A stretch of DNA of 28,718 nucleotides from Candidatus Dormiibacterota bacterium (GTDB taxonomy: Bacteria > Chloroflexota > Dormibacteria > UBA8260 > Bog-877): assembly GCA_003164475.1 (NCBI GenBank), contig PLTL01000181.1, forward strand, positions 17,535 to 46,252, given 5' to 3'. The position numbers and the translations under genes were made by a program. This document shows, piece after piece, positions 16,051 to 23,060 of the stretch. The notes under the pieces are model-generated. The model ran no database searches and was not told the DNA's origin. It worked only from the letters and a program-made list of their open reading frames with translations. Each line of letters starts with the position of its first letter. The first letter of the stretch is position 1.

Positions 16051-16086
16051 CCGACTGCAGTCGGGGGCGCGAGCGGCAGTGCCGCT
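16051..16086. terminator. Inverted repeats in a convergent gap, candidate bidirectional terminator
   Basis: Between the convergent genes ending at 16014 and 16225 lies a perfect 14-base palindrome, CCGACTGCAGTCGG (16051-16064). It is followed by AGCGGC-agt-GCCGCT (16072-16086), a 6-bp stem with a 3-base loop. Neither has a T-run, so intrinsic termination is possible but unproven. The remaining bases of the 210-nt gap show nothing recognisable. Confidence 0.35.
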
Positions 16087-16224
16087 GAGGAAGACCGCCG
16101 TCCCTGATCCGGCGTCATGCCCTGCCCTCGGCGAGATCCGGTGACTGCTGAAGCCGCCGGGCCCGGCAGCATGCAAACTAGCGGTGAGGTGGGACGAGGC
16201 GGAGCTGACCGGCTATCCGACGGA

Positions 16225-17709
16225 TCAGGTGGACAGTCGCCACGTTTCCGGGGTCTCGCACCGGATCACGAACTGATAGCCGAAGAGCGCGGGCCAGGCG
16301 CTCACCGCGAGCCGGTCGGCCAAACCCACCCCGCGCCACGCCAAACTCTTGCTGGCGTAGAGGACCTCGAGCGGCAGCCCGCTGGCCTCCAGGCGGGTGA
16401 CCGCGAACCCTGAACGCCGGACGAGGTCCAGGAGGCCACGTCGAGTGAAGAAGCGCACATGGCCGCGATCAAGGATGCCCCGCTGGTCGTAATCGAAGAG
16501 GCCGACCGACGTCCGCCCGCGGGGGTACCAATGTCCGAAGTTGGGAACCGAGGCGATCAGCGTGCCCCCCGGGATCAGCACCGAACGGACTTGCTTGAGC
16601 AGGCTCTCCGGGTCTCGCACGTGCTCGAGGACATCGGCGGCGACCACCAGGTCGAAGGGCGCCTCCTCGTGGAGGATGAGAGGGAGGCCGCGGTCGAGGT
16701 CGGCTTCCAGAAAACGTTCCACCCGTTCGGTTACTCCCGGCAGGGCGAACATGTCGAGGCCGGTGACGCTGTGGCCGAGCTCGCGGATACGCTCGTCGAG
16801 CAGACCGCTGGAGCAGCCAAGGTCGAGGACGCGGCCGGGGGGCATCTTCTCGAGCCAGCGCAGCACGATCGCGTGCGAACTGTTCTCAGCGTGCTTGAGG
16901 CCGTATTCCTCCCCGATCCTGCCCAGGTGCCCGGAGAGGTAGCCCTTGGCGCTGAGACGGAGCCTCAGCGCGTCGAGCGATATGTCACGGGCCCGGCGCA
17001 GCGCGTCGGCGGGGCGCAGCTCCTCTTCCCGCACCGCCGGCAGGGGCACCTCGGCGATCCGCTTTCCCGCCCCGATGAGTTGGAGAACCACCTGGGTGTC
17101 AAAGTGGCTGTCACCGGCGTTGCCCTCGAAGGGGATCGCACAGAGGGCCTGCACCCTGTAGGCGCGCCAACCGGAGTGGAGATCCCTGAGCCGTGTGCCC
17201 AGCTTGCGGTCGAGCTGCGCCAGGATGCGGCTGCTGACCCGCCCCACGACGGGTGTCCCACCGGCGCGGTCCGTCGACGGTGCCCGCACGCCGATGACGG
17301 CGTCGGGCCCCTCCCCGTCGAGAGGGGCGACCAGCGCCTCGACGAGGCCAGGAGCGTACGGTCCGCGGCCGCGGAGGACTACGAGGATGTCGAGATCGCC
17401 CTCAATTGCTAGCCGGCACGCCGCCCTCTGGAGGTCGCCAGCGCCGCGCCCCCGGGCGAGGTGGATGACGCGCGGCAAGTCATCGGAAGGGGCCGCCCCA
17501 CGCTCCGCCGACCCAGTTGCGGGGCGGTCGCTGCCACTGCTGAGGAAGACACCGGCAACCTGCGGGCGCAGTCGCTCGGGTACGCTAGCGAGAACCGCGG
17601 CGGCGCTGGCGGGAGCATCTCCCGCGATGACGAGGATGCCGATCCTTGCCGAATGGGTGTCACGGCCGGCCTTGCCGGCGTGCCCGTGAACCTTGGACGT
17701 CTGGGCCAT
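16225..17709 (-). CDS. Fusion of a degenerate GT2 domain and a class I SAM methyltransferase
   Basis: A 494-residue two-domain protein. Residues about 22-228 follow the DPM1-like GT2 pattern, best seen in DLHSGWRAYRVQALCAIPF (177-195) and HFDTQVVLQ (202-210). The first strand reads ARIGILVIAGDAPAS instead of PAYN, and the acidic motif reads LRGRGPYAP (112-120) where active relatives have HxDxQY, so catalysis looks lost. Residues about 270-490 form a methyltransferase: VLDLGCSSG (294-302) for SAM binding, DLVVAADVLEHVRDPESLL, then SVPNFGHWYPR. This resembles UbiG/COQ3-like enzymes acting on small molecules. It is divergent from an intact GT2 at 17780. The likely role is methylating a glycan or lipid-linked sugar, with the GT2-like part binding substrate. 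Fusion boundaries are visual estimates. Confidence 0.85.
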   Translation of the reverse strand: MAQTSKVHGHAGKAGRDTHSARIGILVIAGDAPASAAAVLASVPERLRPQVAGVFLSSGSDRPATGSAERGAAPSDDLPRVIHLARGRGAGDLQRAACRLAIEGDLDILVVLRGRGPYAPGLVEALVAPLDGEGPDAVIGVRAPSTDRAGGTPVVGRVSSRILAQLDRKLGTRLRDLHSGWRAYRVQALCAIPFEGNAGDSHFDTQVVLQLIGAGKRIAEVPLPAVREEELRPADALRRARDISLDALRLRLSAKGYLSGHLGRIGEEYGLKHAENSSHAIVLRWLEKMPPGRVLDLGCSSGLLDERIRELGHSVTGLDMFALPGVTERVERFLEADLDRGLPLILHEEAPFDLVVAADVLEHVRDPESLLKQVRSVLIPGGTLIASVPNFGHWYPRGRTSVGLFDYDQRGILDRGHVRFFTRRGLLDLVRRSGFAVTRLEASGLPLEVLYASKSLAWRGVGLADRLAVSAWPALFGYQFVIRCETPETWRLST

Positions 17710-17719
17710 GAGGATGTCG

Positions 17720-17725
17720 AGGATA
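17720..17725 (-). promoter_or_regulatory. -10-like hexamer TATCCT, near-leaderless start
   Basis: TATCCT on the minus strand, 10 nt before the ATG at 17709. It lies 39 nt from the plus-strand TATGCT at 17764, forming a compact divergent promoter region. Confidence 0.4.
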
Positions 17726-17763
17726 CCTCAGCGGTGCCGGGCCGCCAGTGCCGGCCCGGCTGG

Positions 17764-17769
17764 TATGCT
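17764..17769 (+). promoter_or_regulatory. -10-like hexamer TATGCT, near-leaderless start
   Basis: TATGCT followed by 10 nt and the ATG at 17780. The GAGG at 17774-17777 is only 2 nt from the ATG, too close to serve as a normal ribosome-binding site. Confidence 0.42.
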
Positions 17770-17779
17770 GCGCGAGGCT

Positions 17780-18658
17780 ATGACCGTCCCCCGCGCGCCG
17801 TCAGCCCGCAAGGCAGCGCGCCCCCCTGAGCCTTTGGCGACACGGGCAAGCTCCGCCCCCGGCGACCGCGCCACCCCGACCTTCTCCGCTGGGTCCCACC
17901 CGCGCCGGCGCGCCGAGGACCATTTCACGGTCATCACCCTACCCGCTTACAAGGCGCAGGACACCCTGGAGCGGACGATCGGCGCTCTGCCGGCGGGGAG
18001 TGCCGACCACCTCCTTCTGGTCGATGACGCCTCCCCCGACGGCACCGTGGACGTCGCTCGACGGCTGGGCATCGACGTCCGGGTTCACGACGTCAACCGT
18101 GGTTACGGAGCCAACCAGAAGACCTGCTACCGCGAGGCACTCGACCTCGGTGCCACCGTGATCGTCCTGCTCCACCCCGACTACCAGTACGACCCCTCCG
18201 CCGTGCCGGCCCTGGTCGCCCCCATCGTGGCCGGGGTGGCGGACTTCACCTTCGGATCTCGTTTCGCCTGCACCGGCAATCCGCGAGCTGGCGGGATGCC
18301 GCTCTACCGCTACTGGGGAAACCGCTTCAGCACGGTGGCGGAAAACCTCCTGCTCGGCTCCCACTTCACCGAGATGCACTCGGGGATGAAGGCGTACAGC
18401 CGGCGGTTTCTCGAGTCGGTCCCGTTCGACTCGTACTCCGACGACTTCATCTTCGACACCGAGATCCTGGTCGCTGCGATCGTGGGGGGCTTTCGGATCC
18501 AAGAGGTGGCGATCCCCACTCGGTACACCAAGGAGTCGTCCTCCATCAACGTGCAGCGGTCCCTGGAGTACATCGCGCGGAGCATCGAGGTCTGCTGGCG
18601 GGCCTCGGGGATGCGGCGGCGCCAGCGCCGCCGGCAGGGCACCGCGCGTCCGAGCTGA
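17780..18658 (+). CDS. Glycosyltransferase family 2, DPM1-like
   Basis: A 292-residue soluble GT-A glycosyltransferase. After about 48 low-complexity Arg/Ala/Pro residues comes FTVITLPAYKAQDTLERT (49-66). VDDASPDGT (81-89) binds the nucleotide and LLHPDYQYDP (130-139) is the intact acidic metal-binding motif. HSGMKAYSRRFLESVPF and DDFIFDTEILVAA complete the family pattern and align with the degenerate domain of the divergent fusion protein. The ATG at 17780 is chosen because it follows a TATGCT hexamer by 10 nt; an ATG at 17765 lies inside that hexamer. The probable role is sugar transfer to a lipid carrier or acceptor, with the donor unknown. It ends 74 nt before the convergent broken surface-protein gene. 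Confidence 0.87.
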   Translation: MTVPRAPSARKAARPPEPLATRASSAPGDRATPTFSAGSHPRRRAEDHFTVITLPAYKAQDTLERTIGALPAGSADHLLLVDDASPDGTVDVARRLGIDVRVHDVNRGYGANQKTCYREALDLGATVIVLLHPDYQYDPSAVPALVAPIVAGVADFTFGSRFACTGNPRAGGMPLYRYWGNRFSTVAENLLLGSHFTEMHSGMKAYSRRFLESVPFDSYSDDFIFDTEILVAAIVGGFRIQEVAIPTRYTKESSSINVQRSLEYIARSIEVCWRASGMRRRQRRRQGTARPS

Positions 18659-18732
18659 TCGCAGTCGCCGGCACCCGGGGATGGCGGGTCGTCAGTGTCA
18701 GCTCAGAGGATTGAGGTGGGGGTCCGAGCTCC

Positions 18733-20125
18733 CTAACTGAGTAGCTCCGATTCGAACCAGCCGGCGACGTCGACGACGGCGTTGATGCTGTCGAGGTCGT
18801 TGAAGAGGTCGTTGAAGAGGTCGACGGCCCCCTCGTCGTCGCCCGTGATGGCCAGCTGGACGATCACCAGGTTGGGGGTGTTCTGGTTGGCGTTGACGTT
18901 GAGGTCACTGGCGTTGGGCAGCGAGACATCGGCCGGGTAGAGGGTGAAGTAGGTCTCGGAGCTCCCCGACACCGCCGTGACATTGGCAATCATCGCCACG
19001 AGTGGGTGTCGCCTCCCGCTGCGGGAATACCGTCGACACCGCCCGCCGGGATAGTGAGGACTGCGCGGGCGCTAAAGGCTGTAGCCCGAGCACTCGGTCG
19101 TGTAGCCGACGGAGGCGCCACTGCGGGTGTCGCAGATGCGGGTGGGTGCGACCGCGTAGAAGTGCGCGCCGGGGGCGCTCTCACTGCCGTTTCTGAACCA
19201 GCCGTTGATATCCAGGATGAAGTTGATGGAGCCCAGCGAGTTGTAGACGCAGACGTCCTGGTCGGGGCGGAGGGGGACGATCACACGGTTGGGCAGGTTG
19301 GGCTGGGCGTTGACGTTGAGATTGGAGAAGGCGGGGGTACCGCTGGGGCAGGCGTCGCTGCCGTTCGGCGGGACCACCGAGAGGTAGGTGAGCGAAGTGC
19401 CGGAGACGGCGGACAGGTTGAGGGCGACAGCCGCGGCGTCAGTGGTGGGCGCCGACTCGGTGCAGGAGGGGTTGCCGGTGGGGCAGCCGCAGACCACCAC
19501 CTTGGTCCACAGGCCCTGGCCGAGCTCGCTCCCCGAGCACGCGGTGCCCGAGCCGGAGCGGGTGTAGCAGATGCGTAGCGGGGCGATGGAGTGGAAGAGG
19601 CCGGCCGGGGACGAGCCCGAGGCGGCGGCGAAGTACCCCTGCACGTCGACCGCCAGTTGATGGAGCCGAGCGAGTTGTAGATGGAGACCTGGCCCCCCGA
19701 ACCCAGGGGGACGACCACCAGGTTGGCCTGGTTGGTCCGGGCGGGCGGGTTGAGGCTGGAGGCGGTGGGCACGGCATCGCCGGCCGGAAGACGGTGAGGA
19801 AGGTGCTGGCCGTACCGCTGATGCCGGTGCCGTTGAGGACCACGGCCTGGGCGTCGGAGGGCACTGACTCACTATCCACGACGACCCCGCCGCCCGGGAA
19901 GGCCATGGTGTCGCCGCGGCCCAGGGTGCCATCTGACGAGCACTCGGTGCAGGTGCCCGCGCGGGTGTCACAGATGCGGAACGGTTGCAGCGCCCTGTAG
20001 ACGCCAGGAGCCTGGTAGCTGTAGGAGATGGCGGAGGAGAAGAAGATCTGCGGGTGGTTCTGCGCCGTGATGGTGTCCACTCCAACCGTGGACGACAGAG
20101 CCGGAGTCGCTGGCGGAGCCGGCAT
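18733..20125 (-). pseudogene. Broken three-module extracellular repeat protein (four frameshifts)
   Basis: Translation in shifting frames gives three copies of a module known from actinobacterial secreted surface proteins. The order is RICDTR, then a Gly/Val strand, VxLNxTAVSGT with a TxFPAG strand, SxLN, NLVxVPLG, YNSLGSIN, and finally VDVxGYF/WF. The parts are MPAPPATPALSS... to FLTVF (from 20125), DAVPTASSLN to SLGSIN, VDVQGYF to ECSGYS, LTIPAGGVDGIP, then AMIANVTAVSG to the natural end ESELLS at 18733. Restoring the frame needs one added base near 19787 (CC to CCC), one near 19655 (AACTGG to AACCTGG), one removed T near 19074, and one added G near 18999. The result is about 460 residues. 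No signal peptide is visible at the apparent start, so the 5' end may also be lost. It may be true decay or consensus sequencing error. Confidence 0.78.
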
Positions 20126-20143
20126 GATCCGAGCTGCTCGCCT

Positions 20144-20515
20144 TTAGAGGAACCCGACCAGCTCCTCGATCAGTACCAGCAGGGGGGCTTCCTCCACCGG
20201 CTTGTTGACCACCGCAACGGCCCCGAGCTGATGGGCGCGATCACGGGAGGCGGTGTCCCCGGATTCGGCGAGCACCACCACCCCGGCCGGTGGGCAGTCG
20301 GCCGTGAAGCGGATGGCCTGCAGGAACTCGAGGCCATCGGTGTCGAGGGTGACGTCGAGGAGGAGCACCGTCGGCCGGAAGGACGGCAGCTCCGCGCGCA
20401 ACTCCCGCACGGCGCGTACCCAGCGCACCTCATGGCCCCTCTCGCGGAGGGCGAGGATCAGGGATCGAGCCACCACCACCTCGTCCTCGGCCAGCAGGAT
20501 GCGTGTGCCCGCCAT
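20144..20515 (-). CDS. Stand-alone response-regulator receiver domain protein
   Basis: A 123-residue single-domain CheY-like protein that would be phosphorylated by a histidine kinase not present here. The acidic cluster AEDE (9-12), the phosphoacceptor D54 in LLLDVTLD, LAESGD (82-87) at the switch Ser/Thr position, and K105 in VVNKP complete the receiver active site. There is no output domain, so it acts through a partner protein. The ATG at 20515 starts MAGTRILLAEDE and is preceded by TACGAT with a 7-nt gap. A longer frame would add non-family residues. It is divergent from the NTF2-like gene and 18 nt upstream of the broken surface-protein gene, which might have been cotranscribed. Confidence 0.88.
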   Translation of the reverse strand: MAGTRILLAEDEVVVARSLILALRERGHEVRWVRAVRELRAELPSFRPTVLLLDVTLDTDGLEFLQAIRFTADCPPAGVVVLAESGDTASRDRAHQLGAVAVVNKPVEEAPLLVLIEELVGFL

Positions 20516-20522
20516 GCGGTGG

Positions 20523-20528
20523 ATCGTA
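20523..20528 (-). promoter_or_regulatory. -10-like hexamer TACGAT, near-leaderless start
   Basis: TACGAT on the minus strand with 7 nt to the ATG at 20515, and no Shine-Dalgarno sequence. The same hexamer precedes the gene starting at 28328. Confidence 0.45.
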
Positions 20529-20570
20529 GCCGCATGGCGCAGTCTCATGCCACAGAGCGCCCGCAGCGGC

Positions 20571-20576
20571 TATGCT
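20571..20576 (+). promoter_or_regulatory. -10-like hexamer TATGCT, near-leaderless start
   Basis: TATGCT followed by 9 nt and the ATG at 20586. It is identical to the hexamer before the GT2 at 17780. Confidence 0.42.
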
Positions 20577-20585
20577 GACGGCGGA

Positions 20586-21239
20586 ATGGGCTGGGCGCGG
20601 CCGAACCTCCCTGTCGTAAGACGCCGCCGTGGCGGCGATGAGCGCGCCCCCCATCTCACCGTAGCGTGGGCGGCCGAGCCCAAGGCCCGATCCGCGAGCC
20701 GGGTCCTCGTTGATGCCGCCACCCGCACCTTCTGGTCGCGGGGCGCCGAGGACCCGGTGACGCTCGTCGAGTCCGACACCGCCGTCGCGCCGCGCCCGCT
20801 GCGCGACCGGGTCCGGGCCATGGTGGCGGCTCACGACGGGGGCCAGAAGCGTGGCAGCGTCCGCCCCTCGGGCAATCCCGCCTTTAGTGAGGCGCTCTTC
20901 GTGGAGTTGATCCGCGGCGGCCAGCATGCCCGGGCCTTCGCTCTCCTCGCTCCGGATTGCCAGCACCGGTGGGGCAGCGCCGAGCAATTCGCCGCAGCCC
21001 ATGGCGAGTCATCGCTCCGGCGCCTTGAGGGCGTGAACGTCGTCGCCGTCCGCCACCTGGAGCAGTGGATCGATCCCGACCACGGTGACCTTCACCGCCA
21101 GGTCGCCGAGCTTGACGTCGAATACAGCTTCGACGCCGGGCATCGCCGGGCGAAGCTGTCCCGGACCGTGCACCTGGTGGCGGTGGAGGGTCGCTGGCGC
21201 TCTCTCTCTTACCCCGTGGAGGCGGCGGCCGCCTCCTAG
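20586..21239 (+). CDS. Hypothetical protein with NTF2-like C-terminal region
   Basis: A 217-residue protein not assigned to a named family. Residues 1-95 are basic and low in structure signals (VVRRRRGGDERAP, then VLVDAATRTFWSRG). Residues about 100-215 (FSEALFVELIRGGQHARAFALLAPDCQHRWGS..., VEGRWRSLSYPV) have the helix-helix-strand order and closing GRWRxxxYP strand of NTF2/SnoaL-like folds. The ATG at 20586 follows a TATGCT hexamer by 9 nt. No signal peptide or membrane span is seen, so it is probably cytoplasmic. It shares a 70-nt divergent region with the receiver protein gene, hinting at joint control. The fold assignment is a visual impression only. Confidence 0.6.
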   Translation: MGWARPNLPVVRRRRGGDERAPHLTVAWAAEPKARSASRVLVDAATRTFWSRGAEDPVTLVESDTAVAPRPLRDRVRAMVAAHDGGQKRGSVRPSGNPAFSEALFVELIRGGQHARAFALLAPDCQHRWGSAEQFAAAHGESSLRRLEGVNVVAVRHLEQWIDPDHGDLHRQVAELDVEYSFDAGHRRAKLSRTVHLVAVEGRWRSLSYPVEAAAAS

Positions 21240-21475
21240 CGGCGGTTCGGACGGTGCGGGCTGCTCCATGAGAGACGGACCGGGGAGTGCTGATCGGTAT
21301 CCGTAATACCATTGCGTGGTGAGTGGTCAACGCGTGACCCGTGGTCGCCGTGCCTTTGAACCGCCCGCTCCCCACCGGCGGGGAGCCGGGCTGTCGTCCG
21401 CCGCCTCCTCTTGTCGAACCGACTCGCCACCGGAGGCCCTGCGCCAAACTGGGCGTGCGTTGATCGTCATGCGCG
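21240..21475. other. 236-base intergenic region with two inverted repeats
   Basis: No gene is seen. GGTAT-ccgta-ATACC (21296-21310) is an AT-richer dyad that could be an operator or promoter element. GCTCCCC (21367-21373) pairs with GGGGAGC (21380-21386) around a 6-base loop, a strong hairpin that might end the upstream transcript; no T-run follows. The ATG at 21476 has neither an SD sequence nor a TAnnnT hexamer close by. Confidence 0.35.
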
Positions 21476-22501
21476 ATGCCCACCGGGGTTAGTCGGCTCG
21501 TCCCTCGCCGGCTTCGAGTTGCCGTGAGGGCGGGCATTGAGAGGTCTGTCCATTCCGCACTCGACCAGCATCTGGATAACCAGTTCCAGGCTATCTCCGG
21601 CCTCCAGGCCGCTTCGGGGCAGGTGCATGACTTGCTAGTGTCCCTTCAGACTGAGACCGCCGAGTTGCGGAATGACGTGACCTGGCTTCGCGACAGGATG
21701 GCGGACTCACGTGACGATATAACGCGGCTCCTCGGGACCCAGCATGAGACGCGCCGCATCGCGGGGGGACTGCTCGACCGGGTCGCCGAGTTGCGGGAGC
21801 GGCTGGTGACCGTCCGTACGCTTCCCGGTTACTCCGCCGCCTTTGACGAGAAGGAACCCCTGATAACGGTCCGGATCGCCACTTACAATCGAGCCGACCT
21901 CCTCCTCGATCGTTCCCTCCCATCCGTGCTAGCTCAGACGTACGAGAACTTTGAGATCGTCGTCGTGGGGGATGGATGCACCGACGACACGGCGGAGAGG
22001 ATCGCTGGGCTGGGGGACCCACGCATCCGCTTTGTGAACCTGCCCTACCACGCTGTATATCCCCGTGATCCCACCACTCAGTGGATGGTGGCCGGGGGGC
22101 CGGCAATGAACGTGGGCGCGGAGCTGGCACGCGGACGCTGGATAGCTCTTCTCGACGATGACGACGAGTTCTTTCCCGAGCACCTTGCGGTCCTCCTTGA
22201 AGCGGCCCGCGCGGGTCGCTACGAGATGGTGTGCAGCAAGTTCGTCACGACCGCCCCGTACGATGACCCTGTCCTCGGGCGATATCCCCCAACACTGGGC
22301 CAATTCAGCTTCGTGGGGGGCTTATGCATGGCAGAACTGCGCTTTTTCGAGTTCGACGCGCGCTCGTGGATGCTGGGGGAGCCACACGACTGGAACCTCT
22401 GCCGTCGGATGATGGAGGCTGGCGTACGGATCGGATGGGTTGACCAGGTGCTGGCGAAGGTCTATCCCAGCGGGCCACGCGAGGACGTCCGATCGGTGTG
22501 A
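21476..22501 (+). CDS. Glycosyltransferase family 2 with N-terminal coiled coil
   Basis: A 341-residue protein. Residues about 25-112 look like a long amphipathic helix or coiled coil (LDQHLDNQFQAISGLQ, TAELRNDVTWLRDRMADSRDD). The GT-A domain follows: ITVRIATYNRADLLLDRSL (130-148), VVGDGCTDDT (163-172), IALLDDDDEFFPEH (223-236, metal-binding acids) and EPHDWNLCRRMMEAG near the end. It would act in the cytoplasm, with the coil perhaps used for oligomerising or docking to a partner. Codons such as gataacggt, cttgctagt and acttacaat are more AT-rich than in neighbouring genes, so the gene may have arrived by transfer. Donor and acceptor are unknown. Confidence 0.85.
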   Translation: MPTGVSRLVPRRLRVAVRAGIERSVHSALDQHLDNQFQAISGLQAASGQVHDLLVSLQTETAELRNDVTWLRDRMADSRDDITRLLGTQHETRRIAGGLLDRVAELRERLVTVRTLPGYSAAFDEKEPLITVRIATYNRADLLLDRSLPSVLAQTYENFEIVVVGDGCTDDTAERIAGLGDPRIRFVNLPYHAVYPRDPTTQWMVAGGPAMNVGAELARGRWIALLDDDDEFFPEHLAVLLEAARAGRYEMVCSKFVTTAPYDDPVLGRYPPTLGQFSFVGGLCMAELRFFEFDARSWMLGEPHDWNLCRRMMEAGVRIGWVDQVLAKVYPSGPREDVRSV

Positions 22502-22635
22502 GATGCACGTCCGGCCTGTGCCGGCTGGTAGCCCTGCGGCGCCGGGGCGGCGATCGGGGCGCGAATGCCAGCGGGATGGCCCCGCCAGGGCCGGATCGTC
22601 ACCTGGCCCGCACGGTCCGGAAAGGTCCGGCTCCG

Positions 22636-22641
22636 TAGAAT
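22636..22641 (+). promoter_or_regulatory. -10-like hexamer TAGAAT, leaderless start
   Basis: TAGAAT followed by exactly 6 nt and the ATG at 22648. This spacing would put the transcription start on or beside the A of the start codon. It lies at the end of a 146-nt gap that otherwise shows nothing. Confidence 0.5.
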
Positions 22642-22647
22642 GCATGG

Positions 22648-23034
22648 ATGATTTCCGCCGCGGTGCTCCGCAGTCGACCCGGCCCGCTCGCGGCCACCCG
22701 CGTCGAGCTGTTCGACATCGAGATGCGCGCGCGGTTCCGGCGGGAGCGGCTCTTCCGGTCGCGGTTGCGCCTGCGCGAATCCGACACCCTCCTCGACCTG
22801 GTGGAGGAATGCCGCATCCGCGGCATCCGGCCCCTCCCCCCCGCTCTCTGGAGCGCGGTGGTGCGGCTGGTGGGGGCCGTGGAGCCGGAGCTCCGCGACG
22901 AGCTGGGGATCGACCGCGGCGCCGACCACGTGAGCGACGTCCTCTTCGCGGCCCAGGAGATCCTCCAGGAGCAGGCGCGGCAGGAGCGGCGGCCGCAGCT
23001 CGCGCCGATCATCCCCCTCTTCCCCGCCGGCTAG
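22648..23034 (+). CDS. Uncharacterised 128-residue protein
   Basis: I do not recognise this protein. It is rich in Arg, Leu and Glu and looks mostly helical (ARFRRERLFRSRLRLRESDT, LWSAVVRLVGAVEPELRDEL, VLFAAQEILQEQARQE). It ends in a Pro/Ile tail, PIIPLFPAG. No signal peptide, membrane span or metal motif is visible. The ATG at 22648 is set 6 nt after a TAGAAT hexamer. The PfkB-family kinase gene begins 26 nt downstream without its own promoter-like site, so the two are probably one transcript and could be functionally linked. G/C-ending codons run throughout, supporting a real gene. Confidence 0.6.
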   Translation: MISAAVLRSRPGPLAATRVELFDIEMRARFRRERLFRSRLRLRESDTLLDLVEECRIRGIRPLPPALWSAVVRLVGAVEPELRDELGIDRGADHVSDVLFAAQEILQEQARQERRPQLAPIIPLFPAG

Positions 23035-23060
23035 ACGGCGCGGAATCGGCCGACGATCCC

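Noticed and set aside
17774..17777. GAGG as a ribosome-binding site for the GT2 at 17780
   Set aside because: Only 2 nt separate it from the ATG, too close for normal Shine-Dalgarno pairing.
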